Part shown: one piece after another, positions 6,653 to 14,807 of the stretch | Numbering within the stretch: the first letter of the stretch is position 1 | How the letters are laid out: every line of letters begins with the position of its first letter | IMG/VR virus record: IMGVR_UViG_3300020141_000100 | Location: 1 to 45,427 of that record | DNA length: 45,427 nt | Source: a virus | Strand: one strand, 5' to 3' | Notes under the pieces: generated by a model | Told to the model about the DNA's origin: nothing | The model's database searches: none | What the model saw: the letters and a program-made list of their open reading frames with translations, nothing else | Program-made: the position numbers and the translations under genes

Positions 6653-8183
6653 TACCTGTGGGTCATCTGATGCAGCTAGCTTGTACTCAGATGGCCACAC
6701 TTTTTGTTTCTCATGTAACGCCTACACCCATGGTGATGGCGATGTTCACACTCACAAAATGACCACCAATGTCCAACTCCGAGGTTCAGCCGAGCGGCTG
6801 CAAAAACGGAACATCTCAGAAAAGGTATGCCAGCAATACCGAATCTACAAAGACGGAGACGTTCTACGTTTCTATTATTTCGACGATGCTGGAGTCGTTA
6901 AAGGATGCAAGGTAAAGACCAAAAGCAAACTGTTCACCTATGAGGGAGACGTACCTGGAACACTCTTTGGACAACATTTGTTTCCCTCCACTGGAAAACG
7001 AGTCGTTATCACCGAGGGAGAACTCGATGCGGCTTCATGTAGTGAGGCTATGCCGGGGTGGCCGATGGTATCTCTACCTAGCGGTGCCGCTGCGGCAAGG
7101 AAGTCGGTACAACGGGCTCTCCAATGGCTGCAGGGTTACGAGGAGATTGTCCTGTTCTTCGACAATGACGACGCAGGCCGTAAGGCGGCGGAGGAAGCAG
7201 CAGGGGTCCTACCACCTGGCAAGACAAAGATCGCAAGACTTGAGGACTACAAGGATGCGTCAGACGCTCTACAGGTCAATGACTCTGAAGCAATTCGTCG
7301 AGCGATTTGGGATGCAAAACCGTATCGTCCAGATGGAATTGTAGACGGTAAGAGTCTACTTGAACTAGTAACCACACCTAACCCACCTTGTGATCATGAG
7401 TACCCATTCACTGGACTACAGCAGAAGCTACACGGGATTCGGGCTGGAGAGCTTGTCACGATTACTGCAGGCTCAGGTATTGGTAAATCCAGCTTCTGTC
7501 GTGAACTCGCAACTCACCTTCTTAACAACGGAGAACGAGTTGGGTACTTGGCACTTGAAGAAAGTAACCGTAGAACCGCCTTGGGACTGATGTCCGCTGC
7601 TGTTGGTAAGTCACTCCACCTTGGTAATCATGACCGAACTACCCTCTCCGAAGCTTATTCTCACAGTCTTGCTAAGTGGAACCTGTTTCTTTTTGATGGC
7701 TTCGGTTCTTTCGACCCGGATGTCATCTACAATAGAATTGAGTACCTTGCTTGCGGGCTAGATACTAAGGTCATCTTCCTTGATCACTTGTCAATCCTTA
7801 TGTCAGGGTTGGATGGTGATGAGCGACGGATGATCGATGTTACCATGACCAAGTTGCGTTCACTTGTTGAGCGTACTGGTATTGCTATGTTCCTTGTTTC
7901 ACACCTACGACGCACATCCAATGACACAAACCATGAAGAAGGCGCCCGAGTCACCCTTGGACAACTTCGAGGTTCGGCAGCTATTGCTCAATTGTCAGAT
8001 GGAGTTATTGCGCTTGAACGGAACCAGCAGGCGGATCGAGGAGGCTCTTCAACGACTGTGCGAGTCCTCAAAAACCGTTATAGTGGAGAAGTAGGTGTAG
8101 CTTGTCAACTGAGCTACGACCTTGATACCTGTAAATTTACTGAGACAGAAGCTAATGAGTTCGACGCAACAACCGACTTCTAA
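6609..8183 (+). CDS. Primase-helicase, gp4-like
   Basis: 524 aa from ATG 6609; in-frame ATGs at 6570 and 6591 are possible alternatives, but 6609 places the zinc ribbon near the N-terminus as in related proteins. Zinc-binding cysteines are C14, C17, C33 and C36. The Toprim primase follows, with Glu136 (ITEGELDA) and FFDNDDAG. The C-terminal half is a DnaB/gp4-type RecA helicase with Walker A GSGIGKS (Lys293) and a Walker B-like FLDHLS. In T7 the fused protein unwinds the fork as a ring and makes primers. It overlaps the small genes on both sides. Confidence 0.93.
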   Translation: MQPSDSEFVRHLPCDTCGSSDAASLYSDGHTFCFSCNAYTHGDGDVHTHKMTTNVQLRGSAERLQKRNISEKVCQQYRIYKDGDVLRFYYFDDAGVVKGCKVKTKSKLFTYEGDVPGTLFGQHLFPSTGKRVVITEGELDAASCSEAMPGWPMVSLPSGAAAARKSVQRALQWLQGYEEIVLFFDNDDAGRKAAEEAAGVLPPGKTKIARLEDYKDASDALQVNDSEAIRRAIWDAKPYRPDGIVDGKSLLELVTTPNPPCDHEYPFTGLQQKLHGIRAGELVTITAGSGIGKSSFCRELATHLLNNGERVGYLALEESNRRTALGLMSAAVGKSLHLGNHDRTTLSEAYSHSLAKWNLFLFDGFGSFDPDVIYNRIEYLACGLDTKVIFLDHLSILMSGLDGDERRMIDVTMTKLRSLVERTGIAMFLVSHLRRTSNDTNHEEGARVTLGQLRGSAAIAQLSDGVIALERNQQADRGGSSTTVRVLKNRYSGEVGVACQLSYDLDTCKFTETEANEFDATTDF

Positions 8184-8268
8184 ACCCAAGCCCCCCAATC
8201 CCCCGACAGCTGCTGCCATCAAACGTGCTCAGTTCGTTGACAAGACCTACAAGTGGGTTGGTAAGTGA
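8155..8268 (+). CDS. Small Pro/Lys-rich protein, 37 aa
   Basis: ATG 8155 inside the end of the primase-helicase gene; stop TGA 8266-8268 overlapping the next start. It reads MSSTQQPTSKPKPPNPPTAA then AIKRAQFVDKTYKWVGK. It has a proline-rich start and a basic aromatic end. A similar tiny basic gene follows the polymerase at 10027, and both end in Gly-Lys before a GTG-started replication gene. Real status is moderate; function unknown. Confidence 0.45.
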   Translation: MSSTQQPTSKPKPPNPPTAAAIKRAQFVDKTYKWVGK

Positions 8269-8783
8269 ACCTTGTCTTTGACCTAGAAACAAACGGTCTC
8301 TACGATGATGCTTCCAAGATCCACTGTATTGGCGTCTACGATCTTGACTCTAAGCAGACTCTTGTCTTCAACGATACAGGAAGTGCGGAGCCAATTACAA
8401 AAGGCATTCAACTTCTTGAGGATGCCTGTTGTCTTATTGGTCACAACATTATTGGGTACGACCTTCCTGTTGTCCGTAAGCTTTTTCCATGGTTCAGTCC
8501 CAGTGCTCTTACTGTGGATACTTTGGTGCTATCTCGTATTTATCACGCTGATATGCTGAAGACAGATCAGAAGCGTAAGTGGGATAATATGCCACTCAAG
8601 CTACAAGGTCGTCACTCACTGGAGTCATACGGCTACAGACTTGGCGTATACAAGGGTGAGTTTGGTAAGGATGCTGACTGGAAGGAGTGGTCACAAGAGA
8701 TGCAGGACTACTGTATCCAAGACGTACAAGTAACAATTAAATTATGGGATCACTTCCAAAGATACCTGACTTCATCCAACTAG
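8265..8783 (+). CDS. DNA polymerase 3'-5' exonuclease domain, separate gene
   Basis: 172 aa from GTG 8265. It corresponds to the N-terminal proofreading domain of T7 gp5 and carries a complete DEDDy set: Asp6 and Glu8 (FDLETNG), Asp66 in GHNIIGYD, and Tyr149/Asp153 (YCIQD). The polymerase domain is in a different frame starting at 8744, overlapping by 40 bases. An in-frame TAG ends this protein at 8781-8783. It could be a stand-alone proofreading subunit, the product before a frameshift, or half of a gene broken by a base change. Since all catalytic residues are kept, I favour a functional split subunit. Confidence 0.88.
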   Translation: MNLVFDLETNGLYDDASKIHCIGVYDLDSKQTLVFNDTGSAEPITKGIQLLEDACCLIGHNIIGYDLPVVRKLFPWFSPSALTVDTLVLSRIYHADMLKTDQKRKWDNMPLKLQGRHSLESYGYRLGVYKGEFGKDADWKEWSQEMQDYCIQDVQVTIKLWDHFQRYLTSSN

Positions 8784-10024
8784 AACTAGATGCCGCAACT
8801 ATCCTCTCCGAACAAGAACTACATGGATGGTACTTTAGCGAAGCTGCTGCACGGGAACTTGCACAAGCTCTCTATTCCGAGCTTGATGGTTTTAATCGTG
8901 TACTACAAAAGCGGTATCCTTACGTTGCAGGACGAGAATTTACTCCGAAGAGATCTAACAGAACCACAGGATATGTAGGTGGTGCTACAGTAACTAAGCT
9001 GAAGGAGTTCAGCCCTACCAGTCGTGATCACATAGCCTGGGTAATGCAGAACCTACACGGTTGGAAGCCTGACAAAGAGACAGCAAGTGGCAAGACTGCC
9101 ATTGATGAAACTGTTCTCAAAGACATAGGCACAGAGGAAGCATTACAGTTCTTCCGCTGCCTAGAGCTTACCAAACAACTGGGTATGTTATCTGAGGGTA
9201 AGAACGCTTGGCTTAAGCTAGTCAAGGGTAGCCGCATTCACCACCACTGTTCAGTGGCTACGAACACACACCGTTGTGCTCACCGTAATCCAAACCTGGC
9301 GCAAGTACCAAGTGATCTTAACTTTAGAAAGCTATTCATCGCTAGCCCTGGCCTTTGCATGGTTGGTGCTGATCTCGCAGGGATTGAGTTACGAATGCTT
9401 GCCCACTACTTGGCTCGATATGATGGAGGCAGGTACGGAGACGTTCTTCTCAACGGTGATATTCACCAAGAGAATGCAGACAAGATAGGCATATCACGCC
9501 GACTTGTCAAGACAGTTACATACGCCTTCCTCTATGGGGCAGGTGATCAAAAGATTGGACTTAGTTATGACCAAAGCCTTTCCCCGAACAAGGCAAAAGA
9601 AAAAGGGGCTGAGATACGATCTGCTTACGTTGCTGCCATTGACGGCTTGGGTGATCTTCTTACCGCTGTTCGTCAGGCGGGTGAGCGAGGCTCTATCAAG
9701 TCGATAGATGGACGTAAGATCGCAGTAGATAGTCCACACAAGGCACTTAACTACCTCCTCCAGTCAGGAGCTGGTGTTGTTGCTAAGCGGTGGATGGTCA
9801 TTGCGAATCAGAACTTCCCCACCATTGACAACGACTACCTTAGTCACACTCATCAACTTGCATTCATCCACGACGAACTACAGTGGGAATGCCTACCAGC
9901 CTATGCCGATGATCTCAAGAATCACCTTGAGTTCTGTGCTTCACTGGCTGGTGAATACTACAACCTCCGAATACCCATCGCTGCCGAGGGTAAGATCGGC
10001 TCCACCTGGGCAGATGTTCACTAA
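8744..10024 (+). CDS. Family A DNA polymerase, polymerase domain
   Basis: 426 aa from ATG 8744. The frame has a stop at 8738-8740, so it cannot extend further upstream. Motif A is GADLAGIELRMLAH with Asp210; motif B is RRLVKTVTYAFLYGAG with the Tyr that corresponds to T7 Y526; motif C is FIHDELQW with Asp377. These are the palm and finger residues of T7 gp5. The region before motif A (LDAATILSEQELHGWYF) corresponds to the T7 sequence just after the exonuclease domain, so no domain is lost between the two genes. There is no clear ribosome binding site, so translation is probably coupled to the upstream gene. Exonuclease plus polymerase is about 598 aa. Confidence 0.93.
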   Translation: MGSLPKIPDFIQLELDAATILSEQELHGWYFSEAAARELAQALYSELDGFNRVLQKRYPYVAGREFTPKRSNRTTGYVGGATVTKLKEFSPTSRDHIAWVMQNLHGWKPDKETASGKTAIDETVLKDIGTEEALQFFRCLELTKQLGMLSEGKNAWLKLVKGSRIHHHCSVATNTHRCAHRNPNLAQVPSDLNFRKLFIASPGLCMVGADLAGIELRMLAHYLARYDGGRYGDVLLNGDIHQENADKIGISRRLVKTVTYAFLYGAGDQKIGLSYDQSLSPNKAKEKGAEIRSAYVAAIDGLGDLLTAVRQAGERGSIKSIDGRKIAVDSPHKALNYLLQSGAGVVAKRWMVIANQNFPTIDNDYLSHTHQLAFIHDELQWECLPAYADDLKNHLEFCASLAGEYYNLRIPIAAEGKIGSTWADVH

Positions 10025-10026
10025 TT

Positions 10027-10164
10027 ATGGCTGTTAAATCAAAGACTGCACTGGGACGTGTTGAGTTCAAGTCCCGTGCCAAATACAAACATACTCACCA
10101 GGGTAATGGTACCCGCTCGCTACCAAAGGGAACTAAGAAGCTTCGACGGGGCCAAGGTAAGTGA
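10027..10164 (+). CDS. Small basic protein, 45 aa
   Basis: ATG 10027, two bases after the polymerase stop; TGA 10162-10164 overlaps the next GTG start. The sequence is highly basic: MAVKSKTALGRVEFKSRAKY then HTHQGNGTRSLPKGTKKLRR. It should bind nucleic acid. Small basic genes are usual next to DNA polymerase in T7-like cyanophages in my experience, but I cannot name the family. Confidence 0.6.
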   Translation: MAVKSKTALGRVEFKSRAKYKHTHQGNGTRSLPKGTKKLRRGQGK

Positions 10165-10928
10165 GCCTTTTAATCGATGCAGATTTTATTGTCTACAAAT
10201 GTTGTGCAGCAGTTGAAACCGAAGTTGACTTCGGAGACGACGTTATCCTCGTTACCTCCAAGTTCTCAGAAGCTTACGAGTACGTTGAACGGGAACTCTA
10301 TAACATCGCAAGCAACCTTGGATGCTTCGATGATAGCATTCTGTTCTTTAGTGATAGTACTAACTTTCGCAAATCTATTGATCCAGCGTATAAAGGACAT
10401 CGTAATCGAAAGAAACCGTGCGGCTACAAAAGGGTTATCAACAAACTCAAGGAAGAATACGACGTACTGATCGTGCCTACCCTAGAGGCTGACGATGCTA
10501 TTGGCATCTACGCTACCAAGGTTCCCGGCAACATCATCTGCTCCCCTGATAAGGATATGAGACAGATCCCTGGGGACCTGTGTGACCTGTCTACTGGAGT
10601 CGTAACCATCACACCTGAGGAAGGCCGTAGGTGGCACCTCATTCAAACGATGGCAGGTGACCAGACTGATGGTTACGCTGGTGTTCCTGGTATTGGTATC
10701 AAACGTGCCGTTGCTCTTTTTGAGAAAGATGGATACACTTGGGATACGGTAGTCAAAGCCTTTGCTGAGAAGGATCTTGGTGAGGATGTTGCACTGATGA
10801 ATGCCCGCCTTGCTAAAATCTTACAAGTAGAAGACTATGATTTCAACAATCAAGAACCAAGACTTTGGTCTCCCAGCCCCAGTGTTGGAGCTGACAATGG
10901 AGCAGCAGTTCAAACTCAAACAGATTGA
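10161..10928 (+). CDS. 5'-3' exonuclease, gp6-like
   Basis: 255 aa from GTG 10161, somewhat shorter than T7 gp6 (about 300). It belongs to the FEN/PIN-like 5' nucleases that remove RNA primers and degrade host DNA. Visible motifs: LLIDADFIVYKC at the N-terminus, PTLEADDAIG and SPDKDMRQIPG with the metal-binding acidic residues, and DQTDGYAGVPGIGIKRA, the helix-hairpin-helix that grips DNA. It directly follows the polymerase and small basic gene, as expected from T7 order. Its last 32 bases overlap the next gene. Confidence 0.9.
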   Translation: MSLLIDADFIVYKCCAAVETEVDFGDDVILVTSKFSEAYEYVERELYNIASNLGCFDDSILFFSDSTNFRKSIDPAYKGHRNRKKPCGYKRVINKLKEEYDVLIVPTLEADDAIGIYATKVPGNIICSPDKDMRQIPGDLCDLSTGVVTITPEEGRRWHLIQTMAGDQTDGYAGVPGIGIKRAVALFEKDGYTWDTVVKAFAEKDLGEDVALMNARLAKILQVEDYDFNNQEPRLWSPSPSVGADNGAAVQTQTD

Positions 10929-11124
10929 GGATGCTCTCCGCCACCCAGAGTCACCCAAGGAAGACATCATTACGATCTTCCTTGCTCTTCAACGCCAATG
11001 CTTTGTGCTTGGCAATTCAATGTCTAACCTAGTAAAGAAATGGCCCACTCCAGTTCCACAGGTCCAACCTACTACCAACGCGGAAACATCCAAGTCTGGG
11101 ATTTCATTCGAGACCAAGAGCTAA
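10897..11124 (+). CDS. Hypothetical small protein, 75 aa
   Basis: I take ATG 10897 (MEQQFKLKQIEDALRH); an earlier in-frame start at 10837 would overlap the exonuclease more. The protein is helical (DIITIFLALQRQCFVLG) with a Pro/Thr/Ser-rich tail. It overlaps the exonuclease by 32 bases and the DUF3310 gene by 85 bases. The well-conserved flanking genes are constrained in other frames, so this gene is the least certain of the nest. Function unknown. Confidence 0.5.
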   Translation: MEQQFKLKQIEDALRHPESPKEDIITIFLALQRQCFVLGNSMSNLVKKWPTPVPQVQPTTNAETSKSGISFETKS

Positions 11125-11333
11125 ACTTCCATCTCGGTAACGCTATTAAGTACATCTGCCGAGCAGGCTACAAGGCATCCAAAGAGGATGACCTACGCAA
11201 AGCTATCCACTACCTCACCAATGAACTCGACAACATCCCCCCAACAACAAGCAAAGGAGTTTCGGAAAAGTTTCCGGGTCAACAACAGTACGAGTCCAGC
11301 TTCACGGACTATGCAGCGGACTTTGATCGTTGA
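11040..11333 (+). CDS. DUF3310 family protein
   Basis: 97 aa from ATG 11040. The core YYQRGNIQVWDFI, LNFHLGNAIKYICRAG and DLRKAIHYLTNEL matches DUF3310, a small helical family common in phage nucleotide and replication modules; its biochemical role is not established. The first 85 bases overlap the preceding gene. The last 113 bases overlap the MazG-like gene, so the C-terminal third beyond the domain is dual-coded and probably not under strong functional constraint. Confidence 0.8.
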   Translation: MAHSSSTGPTYYQRGNIQVWDFIRDQELNFHLGNAIKYICRAGYKASKEDDLRKAIHYLTNELDNIPPTTSKGVSEKFPGQQQYESSFTDYAADFDR

Positions 11334-11604
11334 AGAGTTCAAAGAGTTCCTAGATGCTGATAACCAACTCGTTAAGGGCTTCGTAGTTAATGCTACCGAT
11401 ACCCTTAAAGAGTTAGCTGACCTTGTGTATGTCTGCTACCAATATGCAGAGAGCCTTGGGTGGGACCTTGATGAGGCACTACAACGTGTCCATAACTCTA
11501 ATATGTCCAAGCTTGACTCTGACGGTAATCCCATCTACCGTGAGGATGGGAAGGTTCTAAAGGGACCTAACTATCAACCACCTAACCTTACTGATCTTGT
11601 CTAG
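11221..11604 (+). CDS. MazG-like nucleotide pyrophosphohydrolase
   Basis: 127 aa from ATG 11221. The sequence has the all-alpha NTP-PPase pattern: REFxxF-type start (QQAKEFRKSFRV), RTLIVEEFKEFLDA with paired Glu, LKELADLVYVCYQYAESLG supplying the ELAD metal-site signature, then RVHNSNMSKLDSDGNP. Such proteins hydrolyse NTPs or dNTPs to monophosphates; in cyanophages they are proposed to alter nucleotide pools or (p)ppGpp. It lies just before ribonucleotide reductase, fitting a nucleotide role. The first 113 bases overlap DUF3310. Confidence 0.8.
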   Translation: MNSTTSPQQQAKEFRKSFRVNNSTSPASRTMQRTLIVEEFKEFLDADNQLVKGFVVNATDTLKELADLVYVCYQYAESLGWDLDEALQRVHNSNMSKLDSDGNPIYREDGKVLKGPNYQPPNLTDLV

Positions 11605-11605
11605 T

Positions 11606-13003
11606 ATGTCCACTGAACTTATTGCCCGTACTGGACGGGTTCAATCTTGGATCGATGATCCCAACTCTCGACTGCCGGTATCCTGTACCGTGTTTGTCGT
11701 TGAAGACCAAATGGAGGGACCCAATGGTATCGAAGCATCCTGGCGATTTGTATCACACGCTCTTAGATATGGAGCAGGCGTAGCAGTACACCTATCGAAG
11801 CTTCGCCCAAAGGGTGATGAAAACGGCAAGGGACTCGTGGCGTCTGGTCCCGTCTCGTTTGCCAAGATCTACTCGACGTTAAATGAAGTACTCCGACGCG
11901 GGGGTGTTTACAAGAACGGCGCTGTCGTTTGTCATCTTGACTTTAACCATCCTGATGTCCTGGAGTTTATTGAAGCTAATCGAGCTGATCTTCCTTGGGT
12001 GAAGCGGTGTGTCAACATCAATCCCCATTGGTGGACAGAAGCTTCTGCCGAAGTAAAGGCTGCCCTGATCAACGGCATCAAACGTGGTGACATCTGGCTC
12101 AACAAAACAAAGGTAGACCGTAATGGTAATCGAATCCGAGGAAATGTATGCCTGGAAGTCTATTTGCCCTCACGGGGAACCTGCCTACTTCAACATGTCA
12201 ACCTTGGGGGATGTGAACTCGATGACATTCAAGGTGCGTTTGTCAACGGAATGTCCGAGCTGTGCTCCCTCCACTCCAAGACAAATGTTGGAGAAAGTGG
12301 AGAGTACCTGCCTTCAACGACAGATCGCCAAGTCGGTCTCGGAATGCTGGGCCTTGCCAACCTACTCCGACGCTATGGAGTCACTTACGAAGAGTTCGGT
12401 GTAGCTCTTGAGCGGCTGACAAGCCAGCATGAAGCGATTAACAAGGGAGAAACGCTTCAAACCCCAGCGTACACCCTTGCTTCCTCGCTTAGGTCTGGTA
12501 TCGAACAAGCTGCACAGGTAGCACGGTTCAATAAGATGGACCGAGCTTTCGCTATTGCCCCTACTGCAAGCTGCAGCTATCGTTACAAGGATCCTGATGG
12601 GTACACCACCTGCCCTGAGATCGCACCTCCTATTGCCCGCCAAGTAGACCGTGACAGCGGTACGTTTGGTGTCCAGAGCTTTGACTACGGTCCTGTAGAG
12701 ATCGCATCAGAAGTTGGCTGGGATAACTACAAACGAGTGACAGACGGTATTGTACAACTGCTTGATAAGACGGGACTCCTCCATGGGTACTCGTTCAACA
12801 GTTGGAGCGATGTTGTCACATATGACGAAGCATTCGTTGAAGAGTGGCTTAACTCGCCACAAACGTCGCTGTATTACAGCCTCCAAGTCATGGGTGACGT
12901 ACAGGATAAGTCCAGTGCATATGCTGCACTAGATGAAGCCGAAGTTGACGACTATCTGGATTCTATTCTTAACTCAGCTCCTGATTGTAATTGCGGCGAA
13001 TGA
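11606..13003 (+). CDS. nrdA: Class I ribonucleotide reductase, alpha subunit
   Basis: 465 aa from ATG 11606, two bases after the upstream stop. It reduces ribonucleotides to deoxyribonucleotides. The active-site NxCxE is Asn180-Cys182-Glu184 (GNVCLEV); partner cysteines are PVSCTV near the N-terminus and LGGCELDD. Paired tyrosines Y423-Y424 (SLYYSLQ) match the class I radical-transfer pair Y730/Y731. The finger loop is APTASCSYRYKDPDGYTTCP, and the C-terminus has CNC as shuttle cysteines. It is much shorter than E. coli NrdA and lacks an ATP-cone. Cyanopodoviral enzymes of this type were once annotated as class II; the adjacent beta subunit and YY pair argue for class I. Confidence 0.92.
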   Translation: MSTELIARTGRVQSWIDDPNSRLPVSCTVFVVEDQMEGPNGIEASWRFVSHALRYGAGVAVHLSKLRPKGDENGKGLVASGPVSFAKIYSTLNEVLRRGGVYKNGAVVCHLDFNHPDVLEFIEANRADLPWVKRCVNINPHWWTEASAEVKAALINGIKRGDIWLNKTKVDRNGNRIRGNVCLEVYLPSRGTCLLQHVNLGGCELDDIQGAFVNGMSELCSLHSKTNVGESGEYLPSTTDRQVGLGMLGLANLLRRYGVTYEEFGVALERLTSQHEAINKGETLQTPAYTLASSLRSGIEQAAQVARFNKMDRAFAIAPTASCSYRYKDPDGYTTCPEIAPPIARQVDRDSGTFGVQSFDYGPVEIASEVGWDNYKRVTDGIVQLLDKTGLLHGYSFNSWSDVVTYDEAFVEEWLNSPQTSLYYSLQVMGDVQDKSSAYAALDEAEVDDYLDSILNSAPDCNCGE

Positions 13004-13713
13004 ACCCCTATCAGAAACTACAAAGTAGAAAGAGGAAGTGGACACCTGTACAAACCACTGCTGGACAACTTAAGGAAGGTGCTAATGAAGCGATCTACCG
13101 TGCCCTCGCTATGCGACACATGGAACTCCCCGTTGGTGATTTCATTCAAGATGCCTTGGGTGAAGTTCCAGTTCTATCGGCAGATCTGCTCCGATCTAAT
13201 GTTAAAGACGAAGAAAACCACGACCTGGCTCTCGGTTACATCGCCAATGCTTTGGGTGTTGACGAGAGTGCTGAAGCCGAAGCAAAGAGACTCCGAGATG
13301 CGTGGACGGCGCATCCTGATCACACAGTCCTTAAAGCACTGGTGGCCGAACGTGCAGTGTTCTTCGTACTACTACCATTCTTCCGCTTTAATGGTGACGC
13401 TGGTCTCAGAACGGTAAGTGCCGATATTAGTCGTGATGAACAGGTTCACGTTGCTACCAATAGCCTTGTTTGTCGTGAGTTGGGGCTTGATATCAGTCCT
13501 TCTCTTGATAAACTGCGTAAAGCAACTATCAACTGGGTGATGCAACCACTTAAGGTGTCTAACCCCGATAAATATCTAAGCAAAAAATTTTGGCTGGATG
13601 CAAGCGACCGTCTGATGTATGAAGGCAAAGCTCCAGAGCTTTCCGATACAAAGCGAGCCCGTATGCCAGCGTTCTTTGAACATGCCAACCCCAACCTTCC
13701 TCAATATGCTTGA
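13000..13713 (+). CDS. nrdB: Ribonucleotide reductase beta subunit
   Basis: 237 aa from ATG 13000, overlapping the alpha stop (ATGA). It is a reduced ferritin-like beta subunit that would hold a dimetal centre and start the radical. Metal-site motifs are E71-x-x-H74 (DEENHD), E117 in AERAVFF, and E147-x-x-H150 (DEQVH), with an upstream acidic ligand at E30 or E42. The position four residues after H74, Tyr122 in E. coli NrdB, is Leu78, so the usual radical tyrosine is missing. That fits the Mn/Fe or tyrosine-independent forms suggested for cyanoviral enzymes. Gene order and overlap support a working pair. Confidence 0.88.
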   Translation: MNPYQKLQSRKRKWTPVQTTAGQLKEGANEAIYRALAMRHMELPVGDFIQDALGEVPVLSADLLRSNVKDEENHDLALGYIANALGVDESAEAEAKRLRDAWTAHPDHTVLKALVAERAVFFVLLPFFRFNGDAGLRTVSADISRDEQVHVATNSLVCRELGLDISPSLDKLRKATINWVMQPLKVSNPDKYLSKKFWLDASDRLMYEGKAPELSDTKRARMPAFFEHANPNLPQYA

Positions 13714-13876
13714 GACCCAAGGTCTCCAGCTTAGTTCCCTCATCACTGAGTTGGAACAAAACTTTCCACCACTTAATCCCCACCCGGATGACTCACACTC
13801 ACAAATAATGTACCGCTCCGGTCAACGTTCAGTTGTGGAGTGGATTAACCATAAATTCACTGAAGACAATGCCTAA
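13706..13876 (+). CDS. Small conserved-looking protein, 56 aa
   Basis: ATG 13706 overlaps the nrdB end by eight bases; stop TAA 13874-13876 overlaps the next start. It begins MLETQGLQLSSLITELEQNF and has a well-formed second half, QIMYRSGQRSVVEWINHKF, which resembles short segments in small T7-like head-gene neighbours (MxYxAGxxxV). It sits at the boundary between nucleotide and head modules. Role unknown; possibly a minor virion or assembly protein. Confidence 0.6.
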   Translation: MLETQGLQLSSLITELEQNFPPLNPHPDDSHSQIMYRSGQRSVVEWINHKFTEDNA

Positions 13877-14792
13877 GAATAACAATTCTAATAAGAACGA
13901 TCGGAACAACAAAGGAAACCAAGGTAACCAAGGTAACAAAGGCAACCAAGGTAACAAAGGTAACAAGGGTAACCAAGGTGGACGAGGTGGTACGTCTGGA
14001 GGGAATACAATGCCCTCTAGCGGTGGAGGTACTAAGTACAATAACCCAGTACAGAAAGCAGTAGCTCAGTACTCTGGTGAAGATGGTTGGAACACTGGAG
14101 GCAAGCGATTTGGTGGTGGTGATATCAAAGCACTACAAGGTAAGGGGTATAGCCCAAACCAGATCATGAAGATCGCAGCTGGTGTTGGTAACATTGCTGG
14201 TGTATCTAATCGTGCTAATACCATGCTAACTGCTGGCTTCCCCAACGCTACTAAGTCGGGTAAGAACGGATTGAGTGCTTCTTACTTTGCTAACACTACT
14301 GATCCTCTTATGCAGGGTCTAGCACGGCAAAGCGGTTACTCGCCTAAGAAGCAGCTTACCTGGGGTGGCATTACTGCTGATGGTAAACCGCTTGCACTGA
14401 GTGGTAAGGATTACAGCAAGGGTCCCTACGGTAAGGGCCAGGCTTACACTTGGACTCCAGGTAAAGGGCTCAGTGAAAAGGCTCTTGATAAACTAGTAAA
14501 TCCTAGGGACCCTGGCCCTTATGATGACATGGAAATTAAACCATTTGATCCAAATGGCCCAGGTCCGTTAGCTCCTACAACTCCGTTAGCTCCTACAACT
14601 AATACTCCGGTGGAACCACTTCTACCCAAGGAAGAGGATCCGATGAAGATGCCTGGTGTTGGAGCTGACGTATCGTCCTTTGCCACTGGTTGGAAGTCAC
14701 GCCTCTCTAGCCGTAAGGGTAAAGGTGCTAGTGCCCAAGGTCTTGCATCACAACGTCTTGGCCCAGTCGGTACTTGGCAGTACAACGTATAA
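13869..14792 (+). CDS. Gly-rich virion-associated protein before the portal
   Basis: 307 aa from ATG 13869. An Asn/Gly/Lys/Gln repeat occupies about residues 14-40 (GNQGNKGN units), followed by a Gly/Ser-rich stretch, a structured middle with LQGKGYSPNQIMKIAAGVGN, and a Pro/Thr linker (PLAPTTPLAPTTNTP). The C-terminus VGADVSSFATGWKSRLSSRK then GPVGTWQYN looks like a binding tail. Cyanopodoviruses often have a Gly-rich protein directly before the portal, so a head-related structural role is likely. I cannot assign a specific function. Confidence 0.65.
   Translation: MPKNNNSNKNDRNNKGNQGNQGNKGNQGNKGNKGNQGGRGGTSGGNTMPSSGGGTKYNNPVQKAVAQYSGEDGWNTGGKRFGGGDIKALQGKGYSPNQIMKIAAGVGNIAGVSNRANTMLTAGFPNATKSGKNGLSASYFANTTDPLMQGLARQSGYSPKKQLTWGGITADGKPLALSGKDYSKGPYGKGQAYTWTPGKGLSEKALDKLVNPRDPGPYDDMEIKPFDPNGPGPLAPTTPLAPTTNTPVEPLLPKEEDPMKMPGVGADVSSFATGWKSRLSSRKGKGASAQGLASQRLGPVGTWQYNV
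13911..13979 (+). repeat. 9-bp tandem minisatellite inside a gene
   Basis: Seven to eight copies of a 9-base unit close to AAGGTAACC or AAGGTAACA lie in frame near the start of the preceding gene and encode the GNQ/GNK tripeptides. Such in-frame repeats change copy number by slippage without breaking the frame, and give a flexible charged linker. Confidence 0.85.
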
Positions 14793-14807
14793 CTAACAAC
14801 TAAGTAA

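Noticed and set aside
8741-8783. Programmed -1 frameshift site in the DNA polymerase overlap
   Set aside because: No XXXYYYZ heptamer in the proper frame was found, and a separate ATG is available.
10060-10085. GTTCAAGTCCCG looked like a tRNA T-arm
   Set aside because: No acceptor, D or anticodon stems could be built around it, and it lies within a small coding gene.
13911-13979. CRISPR-like repeat array
   Set aside because: The repeats are 9 bp, adjoining, without spacers, and encode Gly-Asn-Gln/Lys in frame.
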